The notes under the pieces: model-generated
Databases searched by the model: none
What the model saw: only the letters and a program-made list of their open reading frames with translations
What the model was told of the DNA's origin: nothing
Translations under genes and position numbers: made by a program
Assembly: GCA_013365365.1 (NCBI GenBank)
Contig: JABVXU010000262.1
Location: 1 to 64,000, forward strand
Direction: 5' to 3'
DNA length: 64,000 bases
Origin: Cruorifilaria tuberocauda
Lineage: Eukaryota > Nematoda > Chromadorea > Rhabditida > Onchocercidae
Shown: piece by piece, positions 1-12,638 of the stretch
Numbering within the stretch: position 1 is the stretch's first letter
How the letters are laid out: each line of letters begins with the position of its first letter

Positions 1-1415
1 ATTTTGTTTTTCGCTTATTTGTGATTCAGTTATTTGCGCAGAGAAATTTTGTCATTTTAACATTTCAACCCAGATTAGAGTTTTAGGAAAGGATATATCA
101 ATCATTGTTTCGAATTTCTCGCTAACCGAATTTATGCCTAATTCTAAAATCCCATTTATCTGAATGTATGACATTTTTTCGTCATCATTGCCTTTAATAT
201 ATTTTTTACTTTAACAATACAAATTATGCAAATTGTTTGATCTCTTCATTTACATTTGTTTATGAAACAAATCGGTTGTAGGGGACACACTTTGTCCGTC
301 ACTGAAATAAATAAAAATTTATTGAAAACGAATTCTAATCGATTCATAATGCTCTACTTATTTTGCCGCCTTTTAAATCACAAAAATGCTCTTAAATGCT
401 CGGGAAAAATATCTCATTATCAAAATAAAGATCGGTACCAAACAATGAAAAGAAAAAAGGGGAAAGGTTAGGAAGAAAACGATTAATCAGGGATAGTAAA
501 GATGGATAATTTCAATAGCGCTGGAAAAAAAAGCAAAAACTTGACAAGGTAGGCCTACTTTCCAACTTTATCGTCAAGGATTTATGAGAATACGGAAGTA
601 AAATTTCCAATTCTCATAAATTCTCATAGATGAATTCTTTTTTATAACATTAACAAATTTTGGATGATATTTGAATTTGAAGGATTTTTTAGCCTGGTTA
701 ATATTATATGCTTAAAAACAGGGAATTCAATGTTTCGATGATGACGTGCATATTTCATTTGAAATTCATTAGAATGTATTTAGATTTCGTGCAAAAATTG
801 GCAAATTCTCGAGAGAAAATGTGTACGAATTGGACATTTTAAGTGATTGAAGATAAGTTGTTAACGTTTTCGAGATTTTCGTGCATTCATCTTCGTTTCT
901 TTCTTCCCAGACTTTGATTTGGATTGCATCAAATAGGAACTTTCGTTAGCATTGATGCCAGGTGTGTAATAACAACTTTTCAGATCTTGTGAACTTGATA
1001 CTTCTGCTGAAATTTTGATGAATTAAATGAAATAAATTACATTTATGCAATAAATCATATTCATGTAACTTCAAGAAATTTTAGTCCTCTGCTTGTTAAA
1101 TTCAATTAAATAACTAATGAGCGTTATTTTTACCAATCACTATTTTTACTGATATCAAAATTTCTAATTATATCAGCAGCAGTATTTTACGCAACTGAAT
1201 TTTATTGAACTCGTTAATCCAGTGCTTAATTATCTATAAAATTTATTAGATAACTCTAAATTTTAAAGGTCATGTTATAATAATGCCTAAAATGATGAGT
1301 CAAGTAAGCAATTTAGCCAACTAAATAATTTCAATCAATTCCATCTCATATACTTATTCTCAGGATGGATCGATTGATTTCACCTTTATATCATATCATC
1401 CATTCCTCGAAATTA
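1..1415. other. non-coding flank at window start
   Basis: AT-rich DNA downstream of the minus-strand kinase-like gene. The longest open frame (256-471, plus) is short and has no recognisable domain or splice context. I see no RNA gene or repeat unit here. Confidence 0.5.
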
Positions 1416-4400
1416 TTATAACATACATTTAAGACCATTTGCACTTGGCATCATGAATACTGATCGTTGTTGATCATCAGTTTCCGTTTTTTCTTGTCTC
1501 ACCGACTTCTGAGATCGTTGACTTTCTTTTTCTCTTTCAGATTTTACACCAAAAATCTTGGATTCGCATGCGCCTGCCCGTACTATTTCTCCCTCTTTAC
1601 CTTTCAACCAATCCAATTTTTCAGACTGTAACAAACATTGTATTCTCAAAAATTGATGTCATAAGATACTTTTGCATTAGACTGGTTTTAAAACTAAAAT
1701 GAAACAAAATAAGGAGCTCAATCTGTTGCTTCCAAGCATCAGAAATATGGCTTAAATGGACAATGACGTGCAATATCTGAATTCATTTTAGTGCATAAAA
1801 TGTTATTGGAAAATGAAAAATGCAAAAATATTTGTGGAATGCTAAGACAAAATACTAAATGTTATTTAGACTTGAAACAAATACTGTAAATTGATTTATA
1901 TTTTATTAAGTAATAATGTACTTTCTGATTTCAATTTCAAAATACAAATTTTGATTGGATAAATTCTTTTTCAGGAGTTGAAAAATTCGTTCATTTAATA
2001 TTAAATATATTTGATGAACTTGAAAAATCAGAATTGATAAAATTTTGTAATACTTATTAATTTAAAATTTCCACATTGCAAAAGCTTGCACCAGTGAAAG
2101 TTATCGAAATGAGGTGAAATGTAACGCATTATATCGAAAGAAAATTGCAAGAAACCTTATAATTGCCATGCACAATAGCATTTCGGAAAATATTCTTGAT
2201 TAAATGATAATCCGGTTTTGTATCATATTGAAAGCTATTTATTTGGCGTACAAGTGTATTTACACCTGTTGGCATTCCTTTACATTTTTTAAATATTTTG
2301 AGATAATCTGAAAAAATAAAATGAATAAAAAACGAAATTCAAAATATAACACAAAATATGGGAAATAAAATAAAATTTCTAATTACTTGAATTATATTCG
2401 ACTTTCATTAGGGATGAATAGTTTCTTTGCAACAATTTTTTTTTTGAAAAATTGAACGGCACCAAGAAAACTATTCGAAATCTTTTCTTGCTTAAATAAC
2501 AACAAAGGGATATTAAAGATTTCGAATATTTCGCAAACGTAAAATAAATCCAAAAATCATTGCCACAAATGCATGGAAGTTGCACATTTCCGTATCATAC
2601 GTGACAATACATCGTGGAAATCAAATTTATTAAATATTAATAAGCTTTTTAGCTTACCTTATAAAGATAATAAGTCAACAAAGATAATAACTTCACCTTT
2701 ATCCATAAATGCTTCTTTTTTTTTCAACACTTTCACATGATTCTTTTCACCCTCCCATGGTAGTGATGACGTATCCAAGAAAAACTCAACAATCATATAA
2801 AGCCAACTTTCCAAGTCATCTTTACGTGAACGTTCCAATAATTTATGTGAACTTCTTGACATATAACGAATATTGCCCATTCTATGTACTCTATCGCGCT
2901 TTTTCCTAAACATAGCACATACTTAAAGCTAAAAAAGTCTGAGCGTAATATAACTAAATGACCGAAGTAAGCACAAAAGAATTGACGTAATTGAAAAAAA
3001 TGAAACTGAAAGAATTCCACTGAATTTATAAGAATAAGATGATTTATTAAAACATCACTGAATAACATCGAATTTAAAATAAATTGCAATTTTTTAAAGC
3101 AAAAGTCTTTCGAAATTTCTGATTTTGATGTAAATTATAATTTATTTATTGAATTTGTAAAAATTTTATTCCCTAAGTAATTATAATACTTATATTATAG
3201 AATGTCACAGAATTAGTTTTCGTGGAATTAAAAGAAAATATAAAATAGAAGAATTTGCATAAAAGATTTTACATACGTCGATGCATTTTTATCAGTCTTG
3301 TAACGACGTGCGAGACCGAATCCAAAAAGGAACAATTGGCTTTCTTCTGCTTCTAATCCAATCGCATACACTGATGGCTTTATGTCTTTTGAAAGAAAAA
3401 AATCATCAACAAAATACAATCGAATACTTTCATTTGAAATTATATTAGAGAAATTTTCTTTAATTTGTCATAAAAAAGTATGACAGGGAAAAGAAGGGAA
3501 GAAAGAAGAAATAATGTTAAAATTACTATTCTACCTCGATGAATAAATCCAATTTTATGAATCTCTTCGATACACTCAATAGACAAATATGAAAGTTTTA
3601 AGCTCGTAGCAGTGGAAAATTCACCAAACTTATCATGAAGATCACTGATCGTCTCACCAAACTGTAGATCGACTTTTTTGTTCATCATAACAATGATCAA
3701 GGAGTTACTACTGTCTTGACAATAGGGTTTATCGTAAGGGAAAGAAGATCACTGATTTTTATTTGAATTACTAATTATCCACGAATATTTCATACTTAAG
3801 TCGTAATATCTAAGTAATGGTTCAAATTTCTAATCAAGTCTGAAGAACATGCTGAACGCGACTTCTGGTCCGAAGTATTAAACATTACATATCATTAATC
3901 TTAATTTTAATTTAGAGAATTTATTACGAAGAGAAGTTACTGCTTTCCAAAGATAAATAGACAGACCAAAGATTTTAGAATAATAAGACTAAGTCGATTT
4001 CATGATATAATATTGACATTAGGATTCAGTATACTACTTCCAAGTGACGTATAGCTTTTATTTAAGCGTACACGTTTGCCGATATTTGATATCATTTTAA
4101 CTGTTATTTGTCATTTTGCAGCTGCTAATAAGAAAACATACCATTTTTATTATAAAATATCGTATATTAACTTTCGCATTCTTCCCTTGCGAAATTAAGG
4201 AAGTAATATGCGTCAGTTTTTTAATTTTTGCTCCACTTTTCAGCACATCTATTTCAACCTATAATTGACACTAATTTTATTTAGCCATTAATAAAACTAA
4301 AATCATTTTCCGACGTCCCGATTTTTAGTATTTAAAAATATCAATTGGTATCTTCATTCTATGCGCATGCAATTTATCTGAGATCACTAAAACTAAATGA

Positions 4401-5378
4401 TTTGTTCTAAATATATAAAAAACTAAAAACTAATTAAAGATAACACGATTTTCGCATTAAATGACATTATGTGAGGGAGATCTCGCCAAATAATCTATGA
4501 TATCATATCAAATAGATGAATAAAAGTCGGAACATCAATTAAAATACACCGATAATTTTTAATTTTTGATTAGAGAAAATAAATGTTAATAAATGATTGA
4601 AACCTGTAGCCGTTTGATTTTGCAGTTTTGTGATTCATAATGCAAAGCAAACAATGCCTTTGGATTTCCTTTCTCCATTAGACCAACAATACCATAATCA
4701 CCTTTTATTGGTCCATCTGTAGTGTAACTGAAATTAATGAAACTGAAGTTAAAATTCATTTATTTTTTGTCTATTTTATTGAGGATTAATCTAATTGAAT
4801 AACATATTTAGAATGTCTGTACTTATAAAAAGTCTGCAAAAATTAGCCATGATGAAAACTTTGCTTTTGATTTTATTAAAGCTTTTCCCACCATGCAGTT
4901 CATTCTAATCAGTCTTTTGAGAATTAACATGTTTGGCGTTTTTTCGTCATTTTACGCTTTATTGGAGTGTGCGGCTTCAAAAAATACCGTCTTTTATCAA
5001 TTTCAATTATTTCTCCAACTTTCAGAAAGGTTTTTGTCTTTACGTCTATTGGTAGTTCTGCTTCAATTCCGGATTGTTCATTTTCCTAAATGAAAAAATC
5101 AAAGTGCATAGAAATGAAGAATACTTTTTGTAATCACAAAAAACAGAAAAGAACTGTTATTATCGTTACTGTTCATTAAATTTGGAGTTAAGTGCATGAA
5201 ATTTGAAATTAACGGATTGACGAATAGAAAAATCCTTATAAAATAAATTAGTTCCACTAAAAGCTGCAATAACTTCGGAAGAGAAGCTTTGGATAGCTTG
5301 TTTGCTTGTAGCTTCTGAATTCATAACTTCTGAATCAGTTTTTCTTGCCAAACTCATTGATTCATCGCTGATTTTCAT
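1416..5378 (-). CDS. TTBK/CK1-like protein kinase homologue, probable pseudokinase or decaying gene
   Basis: Multi-exon gene on the minus strand. Supported exons in transcript order: 5378-5274 (start ATG), 5085-4956, 4716-4604, about 3714-3535, 3385-3277, 2905-2697 and the last exon 1625-1416; phases agree wherever adjacent exons were joined. The order of kinase motifs is that of the tau-tubulin kinase/casein kinase 1 superfamily, which is greatly expanded in nematodes: KGDYGIV (glycine loop), ALHYES (beta-3), SIECIEEIHKIGFIHR|DIKPS (catalytic loop across a phase-1 intron), FGFGLARRY (activation segment), NIRYMS, HKLLERSRKDDLESWLYM and LPW. The HRD Asp and Lys remain, but the beta-3 Lys is His, the catalytic-loop Asn is Val and DFG is GFG, so phosphotransfer is unlikely. 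I could not find the alpha-C exon between 3.7 and 4.6 kb. At least one exon between 2.7 and 1.6 kb is unplaced; the open frame at 2379-2585 may hold it. It could be a true pseudokinase or an old pseudogene. Confidence 0.66.
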
Positions 5379-7213
5379 TTTTTCAGCTACTTTCTGAACA
5401 AAGCAGAGATAAGAAATACATTCAAATCATTTTAATCGTATTTGATTCCATCGAATCAATCATATTTCAACAAATTTTGAACATCTAAAATTTGCTGATC
5501 AAATTATGAATGACTATTTTAACAGCTATCATATGTTTAAGGTTACTATCATTAGATAGTAATAACAATATGTATATTATTGTATTGCTCATTTATATTT
5601 CCTCAAAATTCAATTTAACACTCCCTTAGTATTGCAATCCTGGAGCGATGTTTTCCAAAATTTCGGATTTCGTTTCAATTAAAAAGATTGTATAAGACTA
5701 TTGGTTCTCTTGCGCGTTCAGTGTTAGGATAATAAAAATTTTAAATTGAGTGAAAGTTGCAAACAGATGAAAATGAAGAAGGGCCTTATTTTTTGATTTC
5801 ATTTTATTGTCAGACGGTTATGCGCGCAAAGCCACCAATAGTAACAGCAAATATTGAACTGCCACTTTAGAAATAAGCCAACGATCGAAATATCTAAAAT
5901 TTTCATTAATTAACCGGTTGATCAAGACAATGGTGAATTTCATTAGTATCAGTCAATTAATTAATTTATCCTTTCATTAAAAGATTTTTAAAAAACTGTC
6001 ATTTTCACAATCAAGGATCCCACTTATCACTTCAAATGAGAAGTCTGGCTGAAACCCACCAATAGCTCGCCCAAAACAACTGTCACGTCAAATGATCTAC
6101 TAAAGAATATCTATTATCACCAACTTTGTTCATTTATTTATAATGAGGTTATTGAACATTATTTGCATAGGAGGAATGAGATTATGCAATTATGAGCAAA
6201 AACTTTTACTGCCTCACGATTTTACAGTAAAATCCACATACTAAGAGATGAAATCTCTTCTTGGCTTATCTTATCCCAAGTGATAGAAGCTAAGCCTTCT
6301 GTTTGAGATACCCAATGAGGGTTAGAAGAGCCCTCATTGGCTATCTCAATGGGCTTAGCTTCTACCACTTGGGATAAAAATTTGCATGCACGAAGTATCA
6401 AACGAGCGACCGTCAGAAGAACCGGCAGAAAGCGGGTGAGTGAGGAGAGAAGGGCGGGCAGGTGTGACGTCGATGGGTATTGGGTATTCCATTTTCGTCT
6501 CAATGAATTCACATGAATTAGCTGCTCTTCTCCCATCCCTCCTCTTCTCCCGCGTTTTTCTGCAGAAAATCGGGAATTCGTCTTCGCATGTATTCTTTAT
6601 CACTGAACCCTGTGCGGTCTCTTCTCTCGGATGCTACTGTCATTTACAGGAGGAGAGATGATGAGTTTTTGAGCTCACGATGGAATTGACGGGACGGAGT
6701 GGTATGGAAAGCTTAGAAGATAGGATGTTGTGCTGGCAGCTATGTTAACAGACAACGGAGAACGATAAGAATGCAAGAGAACGAAATGATCGAATGAAGC
6801 GTGGAGTTTTATCGACATGAAGTGGATATGCATACGTGTGGATAAGCGGAGTCATCGTATTTTGTGATGTTGCATCAGAGTGGCACGATTTCCTTTGCTT
6901 TTTTCGAAGTTACTATAGCATATTTTAAGTTTCAGCTAGTTGCGTAACATTTTAATCTCTGGAATATCTATGTTCGTATTGATTGGTAGTTAAAATGAGA
7001 TAGTTTTGTATGTTAGGAAGGATTGATGTGATTTGAAATTTTAATTGAACATGAGTGAGCTATTATTTTCGATATCTTTAAAATTGATCTCAGACACGGA
7101 CCTATATTATATCTTCGCAGTTTTCTTTGAAAGAGACTTATTTTTTTATTCAAGAATCATCGTTTTACAGTTCTAATTCTGTTATGCTTGGTAATTTTTG
7201 TGAAATTTTTAGA
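5379..7213. other. intergenic region between divergent genes
   Basis: Separates the minus-strand kinase-like gene from DGAT1 and should contain both promoters. Apart from the foldback hairpin at 6271-6377 I see no gene. The open frames at 6222-6661 run through the hairpin or the G-rich DNA next to it and show no protein-family signal. The stretch 6400-6850 is noticeably less AT-rich than its surroundings. Confidence 0.5.
6271..6377. repeat. long foldback (inverted repeat) hairpin
   Basis: The arms 6271-6321 and 6331-6377 are near-perfect reverse complements around a loop of about 8 bases. The outer arm TTATCCCAAGTG at 6271 pairs with CACTTGGGATAA ending at 6377, the block GAAGCTAAGCC pairs with GGCTTAGCTTC, and CCAATGAGGG pairs with CCCTCATTGG at the loop. 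Only a few mismatches and bulges interrupt about 45 pairs. It could be a primary microRNA-type hairpin, a solo miniature foldback element, or a source of small RNA. No target-site duplication is obvious. Confidence 0.7.
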
Positions 7214-10200
7214 ATGAATGGTCAAAAATATTTCTCGCGAAGACGGATATCATCTTCGCAATCAAATAATACGAATACCTCTTCATCATCAAGTCAGTAT
7301 CCACTTACTTTCAAAAAGTGAGTTTTCTTTTTTCGTCATTCCGCTAATTGGGCCTGAGTTAATGCTATAACTCCTATTTGTATATATTAACTGCTTATTT
7401 TATAATTATTATAGCTTTTAAAGAATTTTAAGTTGAAAAGCTCACTGATCCATATTTACCTATCTCTTCTTTTCTTTTGTCCCAATAATTTGTCATATAT
7501 TTCATGTTCCGATTACATTCGTTTTGTCCCCTCTTTGAATTAAAGTGAACGGTTTTGGCCCATTCCCTTTCTTTTCAGAAATGGCTTTGATCCAGAAAAA
7601 CCAGTTCATGTTGCGCAAAATTCACTGTTTAGCGAGAGTTCCGGGTGGAAGGATTACCGGGGATTTTTCAATCTTGCAGTTCTTCTGCTATTTGTATCAA
7701 GTGGTCGTCTTGCTCTTGAAAACCTCATGAAGCAAGTGATGGATGGTGTTATAGAACCTAATACTTGCCTACATATAAATGATTTCCTCATGTGTTAATT
7801 TCCAGATATGGAGTTTTGGTGTCACCAACTAGTTGGATTTACTTCATTTTAATGGACCCGTGGTGGAAATGGCCTAATCTAGGAATGGTGTTAATGTCTA
7901 ATGTATCCATTTTCGTTGTCTTCGTTGTGGAAAAATTAATGGGTGTGTTAAACAATGGAGTAAAATTGGCACAGAAACAATTCAAAAATAGTAAATTCAA
8001 AATTTTGGTCGAAAGTCACTTGAAAGATTTCGTAAATCGGCCTTCGTGTTTTTTACGAAATTCGAAAACTATTGAGATTCAATTTTTTATTTTCTTAGTT
8101 CTTAAAAATTCATTGGAGCTATTCTTTTCCAGCGTGGAAGTGGCTTAGCAGTAGGTTGGCTTTCGGCTTTTACTTGTGTATATTTTTATTGCATATATTT
8201 GTGCCTGCTGCAGTCACTTGGATTTTGCAGGTAGCTTTGGAATTTATAATTAAAATGTTTTTCATGCCGATTGATTGCGTTTATATCACAGAAATTAGAA
8301 AGCTTAAATTCAATGCCATCCTTGATCTGTTTTCAGAGTTATCCATTATACTCACTGTTCTCACTGTTAGTATATGTAATACTTTTTCTGAAGCTCACTT
8401 CGTATGCTCATACAAACTACTGGTACAGATGTATGAATAAGAAGAACAAAAATCGTAAGGTGAAATAAGAATTTTCTTTTTTTCTAATCTTTAGGTTCGT
8501 TATCTGTTTAATTTCTTGTCTTTTTTAATTTTCGCAGTTCCAACGCTATTGATCTCCATGTGAACTAATATTTTCTATAATGTGATTACTTTGCAGAACG
8601 TAATTTTTTATCAATAGATTTGATTTTTTTTAATCCTATTTCATTAATTTTGTGCAACTTATAGTTTATGAATGTGGAAATTCAAAATTACACTCTGATC
8701 TCATAGATTTTACGTACTAATAGTCTACTGAAAGATGAACTTCTCAAATGATCTTTCGATGTCATCTAAGCACCAAGACTAGCCGGTGCTTTATTTTTTG
8801 ATTTTTAGCCTTTTATTCTTTATTTTATTTGTGTATCTGCTAATGAACCTAGCACTTACCACATTTCTGTCAAATGGTTTAAATTTTGACGGTTGTCCGA
8901 GCTTGTTTTTCTGTCCTAAATAAATGACTCGGAACTTACCGCTCCTGTTATGGAAATCAAGATATAAATATATGGTAAAATTTTTATAGTAACATTCCTC
9001 ATCAAACGACTTCGAAAACTATTGGTTTGGGTAGATGGTGTAAATGGGAAGGTGGAATGAATTTTGGGGAGCATTTCTTTGTGCTGATGTGGCTATACTT
9101 GTATTCCTACGATTCTTTATCTTAAAAAAATCATTCGCTCCTTTTCTATAAAGTTTTGCATTTCTGTCCTTGTGTGTACCGTTTTTGTATTTATTATCTA
9201 CCTCCCGTATGGCACGGCTCATTGATTTCCCGTTTCTTACCGGACTCGCTTTATTATCAATTTTCTTTTTTGCTCAAATTTTTTTTCGAAAGTGGTATAT
9301 ACTGATAAAATGAACAAAGTGCACTATTGGCTTTTTTGTTGTATATTTCCTCTGAAAGTATTTCCCAGTTCCTAATTGTCGTAATTTTTTTATCCTTTGC
9401 TTTTTTGTAAACTAATCCAAAAGTTATTTTCCTTACTTTAAAGCTTTTTGCTCAGAGAAAGTGCTCAAAGTAAAATTTACCAATAAACCACTGATTCCCT
9501 TATCAAAAGTTCGAAGTGTAACTTTTGCAGAAACAAAATTTACTGATATATCCACACAATTTAACACTGCAAAATTTATACTACTTCATATTTGCTCCGA
9601 CTTTATGCTATGAATTAAAATTCCCGCGGACAAATGGACGAAGGAAATCGTTCATTGCGAAACGAATTGTTGAGGTCTAGGTTTTCACTTATCTACTTTT
9701 AAAGTAGTAAGCTTAATCTTTTGACCTTCATATTATTTAATTCAAAACTTTAGAGATAAAATTGCAGTAAGTTATTCTGGTTTAGAATAGCTTATTGATA
9801 TTGAAATTAATATTATTTATCTATTGATTTAATTTGCAGTGATGTAAGTTTATATTTCAGTTTGGTTGTCTGACGCTGATCATACTAGCGTTATGCCAAC
9901 AATGGGTAGCTCCTTTGCTACACAATAGCGTGGAACCATTTACAACGATGAACTTTAGCTTATGCATTGAGCGAGTTCTTAAATTGGCTGTTCCAAATCA
10001 TGTGATTTGGCTCATCTCATTCTATACTACTTTCCATTCTTTTTTGAATCTTATTGCCGAGCTAATGGAATTCGCCGACAGACAGTTTTATTTGTCAGTT
10101 AGAAAAGATATCTAATTATTCAGTCGTAATTCTTCTTGAGCTTAGTAAGATTATCATGTTCCACTTCATCAAATTGTGTTAGCAAAGTTCGCGTCTACAG

Positions 10201-11705
10201 TGTAATAAGTGAAAATGCACGAATTCTAAAATTTCGGTAAATAGTTCATGATATAGGTCATACCATTTGGTTAAGCATATTATCACTTATTGTAGTTGTT
10301 TTCGTTTTTTTGATGATTGAATCTTTTGAATGTTTTATCTTGTAATTTTTATAAGCATAATTGGAATGAGAAATACCTTGCAGTTTAATGTCTCGCTTAT
10401 ATAGAGAATTATATTATGTTGAATAATATACTCTGGCATCGTACACTATAGCGCTTAGTTTGATTTCCTCTTACTTTTCATATTCCCTAATGGGAGATCA
10501 TGAACTCTTAATCTACAGCAATGTTGAGTAATATAGTACTACTACAGAAAAGGGTTTCTTCAGAGATTTCTGGAATGCAGAAACTTTGGTAGTATTTTGG
10601 AAAACATGGAATATACCGGTACATCGTTGGGCTCTTCGACATATTTATCGACCAATGGTATCTAGCGGTTTTAATAAGATGAATGCTGCATGCGCCGTTT
10701 TCTTCGTGTCTGCATTTTTCCATGAATATCTCGTTAGTGATAATTCGTATCCATAAGTCTTAATCTTTTAGTTGTATAGTGACTCGAAGAATTATTGCTA
10801 AAAAAAAACTATTTTGCATATCTTATTATTAACAATGTCTTTTACATTGCTAATAAATTAAATGATGTGAATTTTAATGAAATTTATCGGCGATTTTCAA
10901 TCTAACATTTAAAATGTTGTATAGAAACTAATTAGAACTACAAACTAATGAGACATTCAATGACAGCCGTATTATTTCTCACCGAAATTAGCATATGTCT
11001 ACTTTTCGTGTTTCTGCAACTTTTTTTAAAATGAAGAGTCGTAATTTTTGATTACTGAATAGATATAACTTTGTCTGCGCTTGGGTTCTAAAAGTTAGAT
11101 CGCAGTAGGATCATTTTGTTAAATATTTGGTCATTTCCATTTTCAAATCATTGCATGACTTAATTTTAATTTCTTCGAAACATAGATTAGACCTTCCCTG
11201 ATAATATTGATAAAATTAGTATAAATTAGCTGATTCACTTAGAATAATCGAGAGTAACATATCATATTTTATAACCCAAAAAGCAGGTAAATCCGGACAC
11301 TTCCTATAATCGTTCTAAATATCAGTAATGAAATTTATATTGAAATTTTGTTGCCATTTTAGTAAAATTTTTTTCGTTTATGTTATTTTCAAGGTAGAAT
11401 TTATAATTAGAAGAAATTAACCAAAGAGAAAGAATTAAAATAATCCTTGCTCTTTTCAGGTATCGGTTCCACTGCATATGTTTCGTTATTGGGCATATCT
11501 TTGTATGATGGCACAAATACCTCTTAGTTTTTTTACTGAAAAAGTGCTGAAAGGTGGTCGTCTTGGAAACATCATTATGTGGTTATCGTTGATTCTTGGT
11601 CAGCCCTTGGCCATTCTGATGTATGTACACGATTGGTATGTTGCACAATATCCTCATTCATCGAAGTATATTGATCTACATCGCAATGTAACCATACAAT
11701 TTTAA
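7214..11705 (+). CDS. DGAT1: diacylglycerol O-acyltransferase 1 (DGAT1, MBOAT family)
   Basis: Makes triacylglycerol from diacylglycerol and acyl-CoA in the ER membrane. Nine exons: 7214-7317, 7579-7731, 7806-7942, 8133-8230, 8337-8459, 9531-9674, 9861-10093, 10564-10732, 11460-11705; all phases fit and give 468 aa, close to the usual 490. A Ser/Asn-rich cytosolic N-terminus is followed by DGAT1 landmarks: the [14 protein letters not shown] segment, LENLMKYGVLV, the loop [19 protein letters not shown], then [10 protein letters not shown] with [20 protein letters not shown], the active-site helix [10 protein letters not shown] (MBOAT His) and [12 protein letters not shown] near the C-terminus. 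The start was chosen because TTTTTAG lies 1 base before the ATG, a likely trans-splice site. Intron 2 begins GCAAGT, a GC-AG intron; a GT donor nearby would break the frame. The gene is divergent from the kinase-like gene upstream. Confidence 0.95.
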
Positions 11706-12638
11706 TCCTTTGAAATGAATGATAAATGACTTGTTATCGTATCAGTTACTCATGATTACTGTATTACATAATGCAGTATAGCTTACTAGTAATGCATATT
11801 AGATATGGAATTTATGCATTATCCCACTGTCGTAAACTGCCTCTTTTAAATGTCGCTGATTTGTACTATGTTTTTGATAACTAATAGACTTTTAAGGCAT
11901 CTGTTATTCCACTGATGAATTCCTCCTGATGTTTTTTTTAAAAGAATTTGGTTGATTTTCTTTAGATGATTTTTTTAGGTTTTAAAATGAGGAAATAAAT
12001 AATAAAGGAAATTCTATGTGGTAGAAAATTGAGCAGATAGAGGTTTGTATCGATAATTCAGAAACTGAATTGTTTCCCGAATTCAGTTGCTTAAATAACG
12101 TTTTGAATGGTCTCATTAGGGGAGTACAGGAAAATTTTTTAGTAAGTAAATGATTTGGAAGTATTCATGAATTAAGCTTTATCGGCCGCAGTTTGTCATT
12201 CTGTGTTTTTCATATTCTATGTTATGATTATTTTGCATTAAGAGTATCCACAGAGTGATTATACTGCCTGTATTTTGACACATCATTTTCGTTTTCTTTC
12301 ATGCTTTAATCTTTTAAATTTATTATTATAGTTGTCACAAAATGTTATTATAATCATTTTTTAAACTTGTATTTTGAACGTTTTAAGAATTTATAATAGA
12401 ATAGTATTTTTCATTGTTTATGCAAATAAATTTGCCTTCATTTTTACTTTTGTTCTATTTAATAGTAATTTTCTATGCTAAATTACTTGTTGAAATCTGT
12501 GATCATTCTAGAAACTGTTGTATTTTTCAGTTTTTATTGCTGTATCTAGTTTATTAAGATTAGGCTTTTCAAGAATTTCTCTCAGTTTTTGGAATTTTTA
12601 TTAAATCAATGATTTTAAGTTTTGAAGTGTAATTCAAT
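11706..12638. other. intergenic region DGAT1-PAXX candidate
   Basis: AT-rich DNA with the DGAT1 3' UTR and the start region of the next gene. No coding signal, RNA gene or repeat is visible. Confidence 0.5.
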
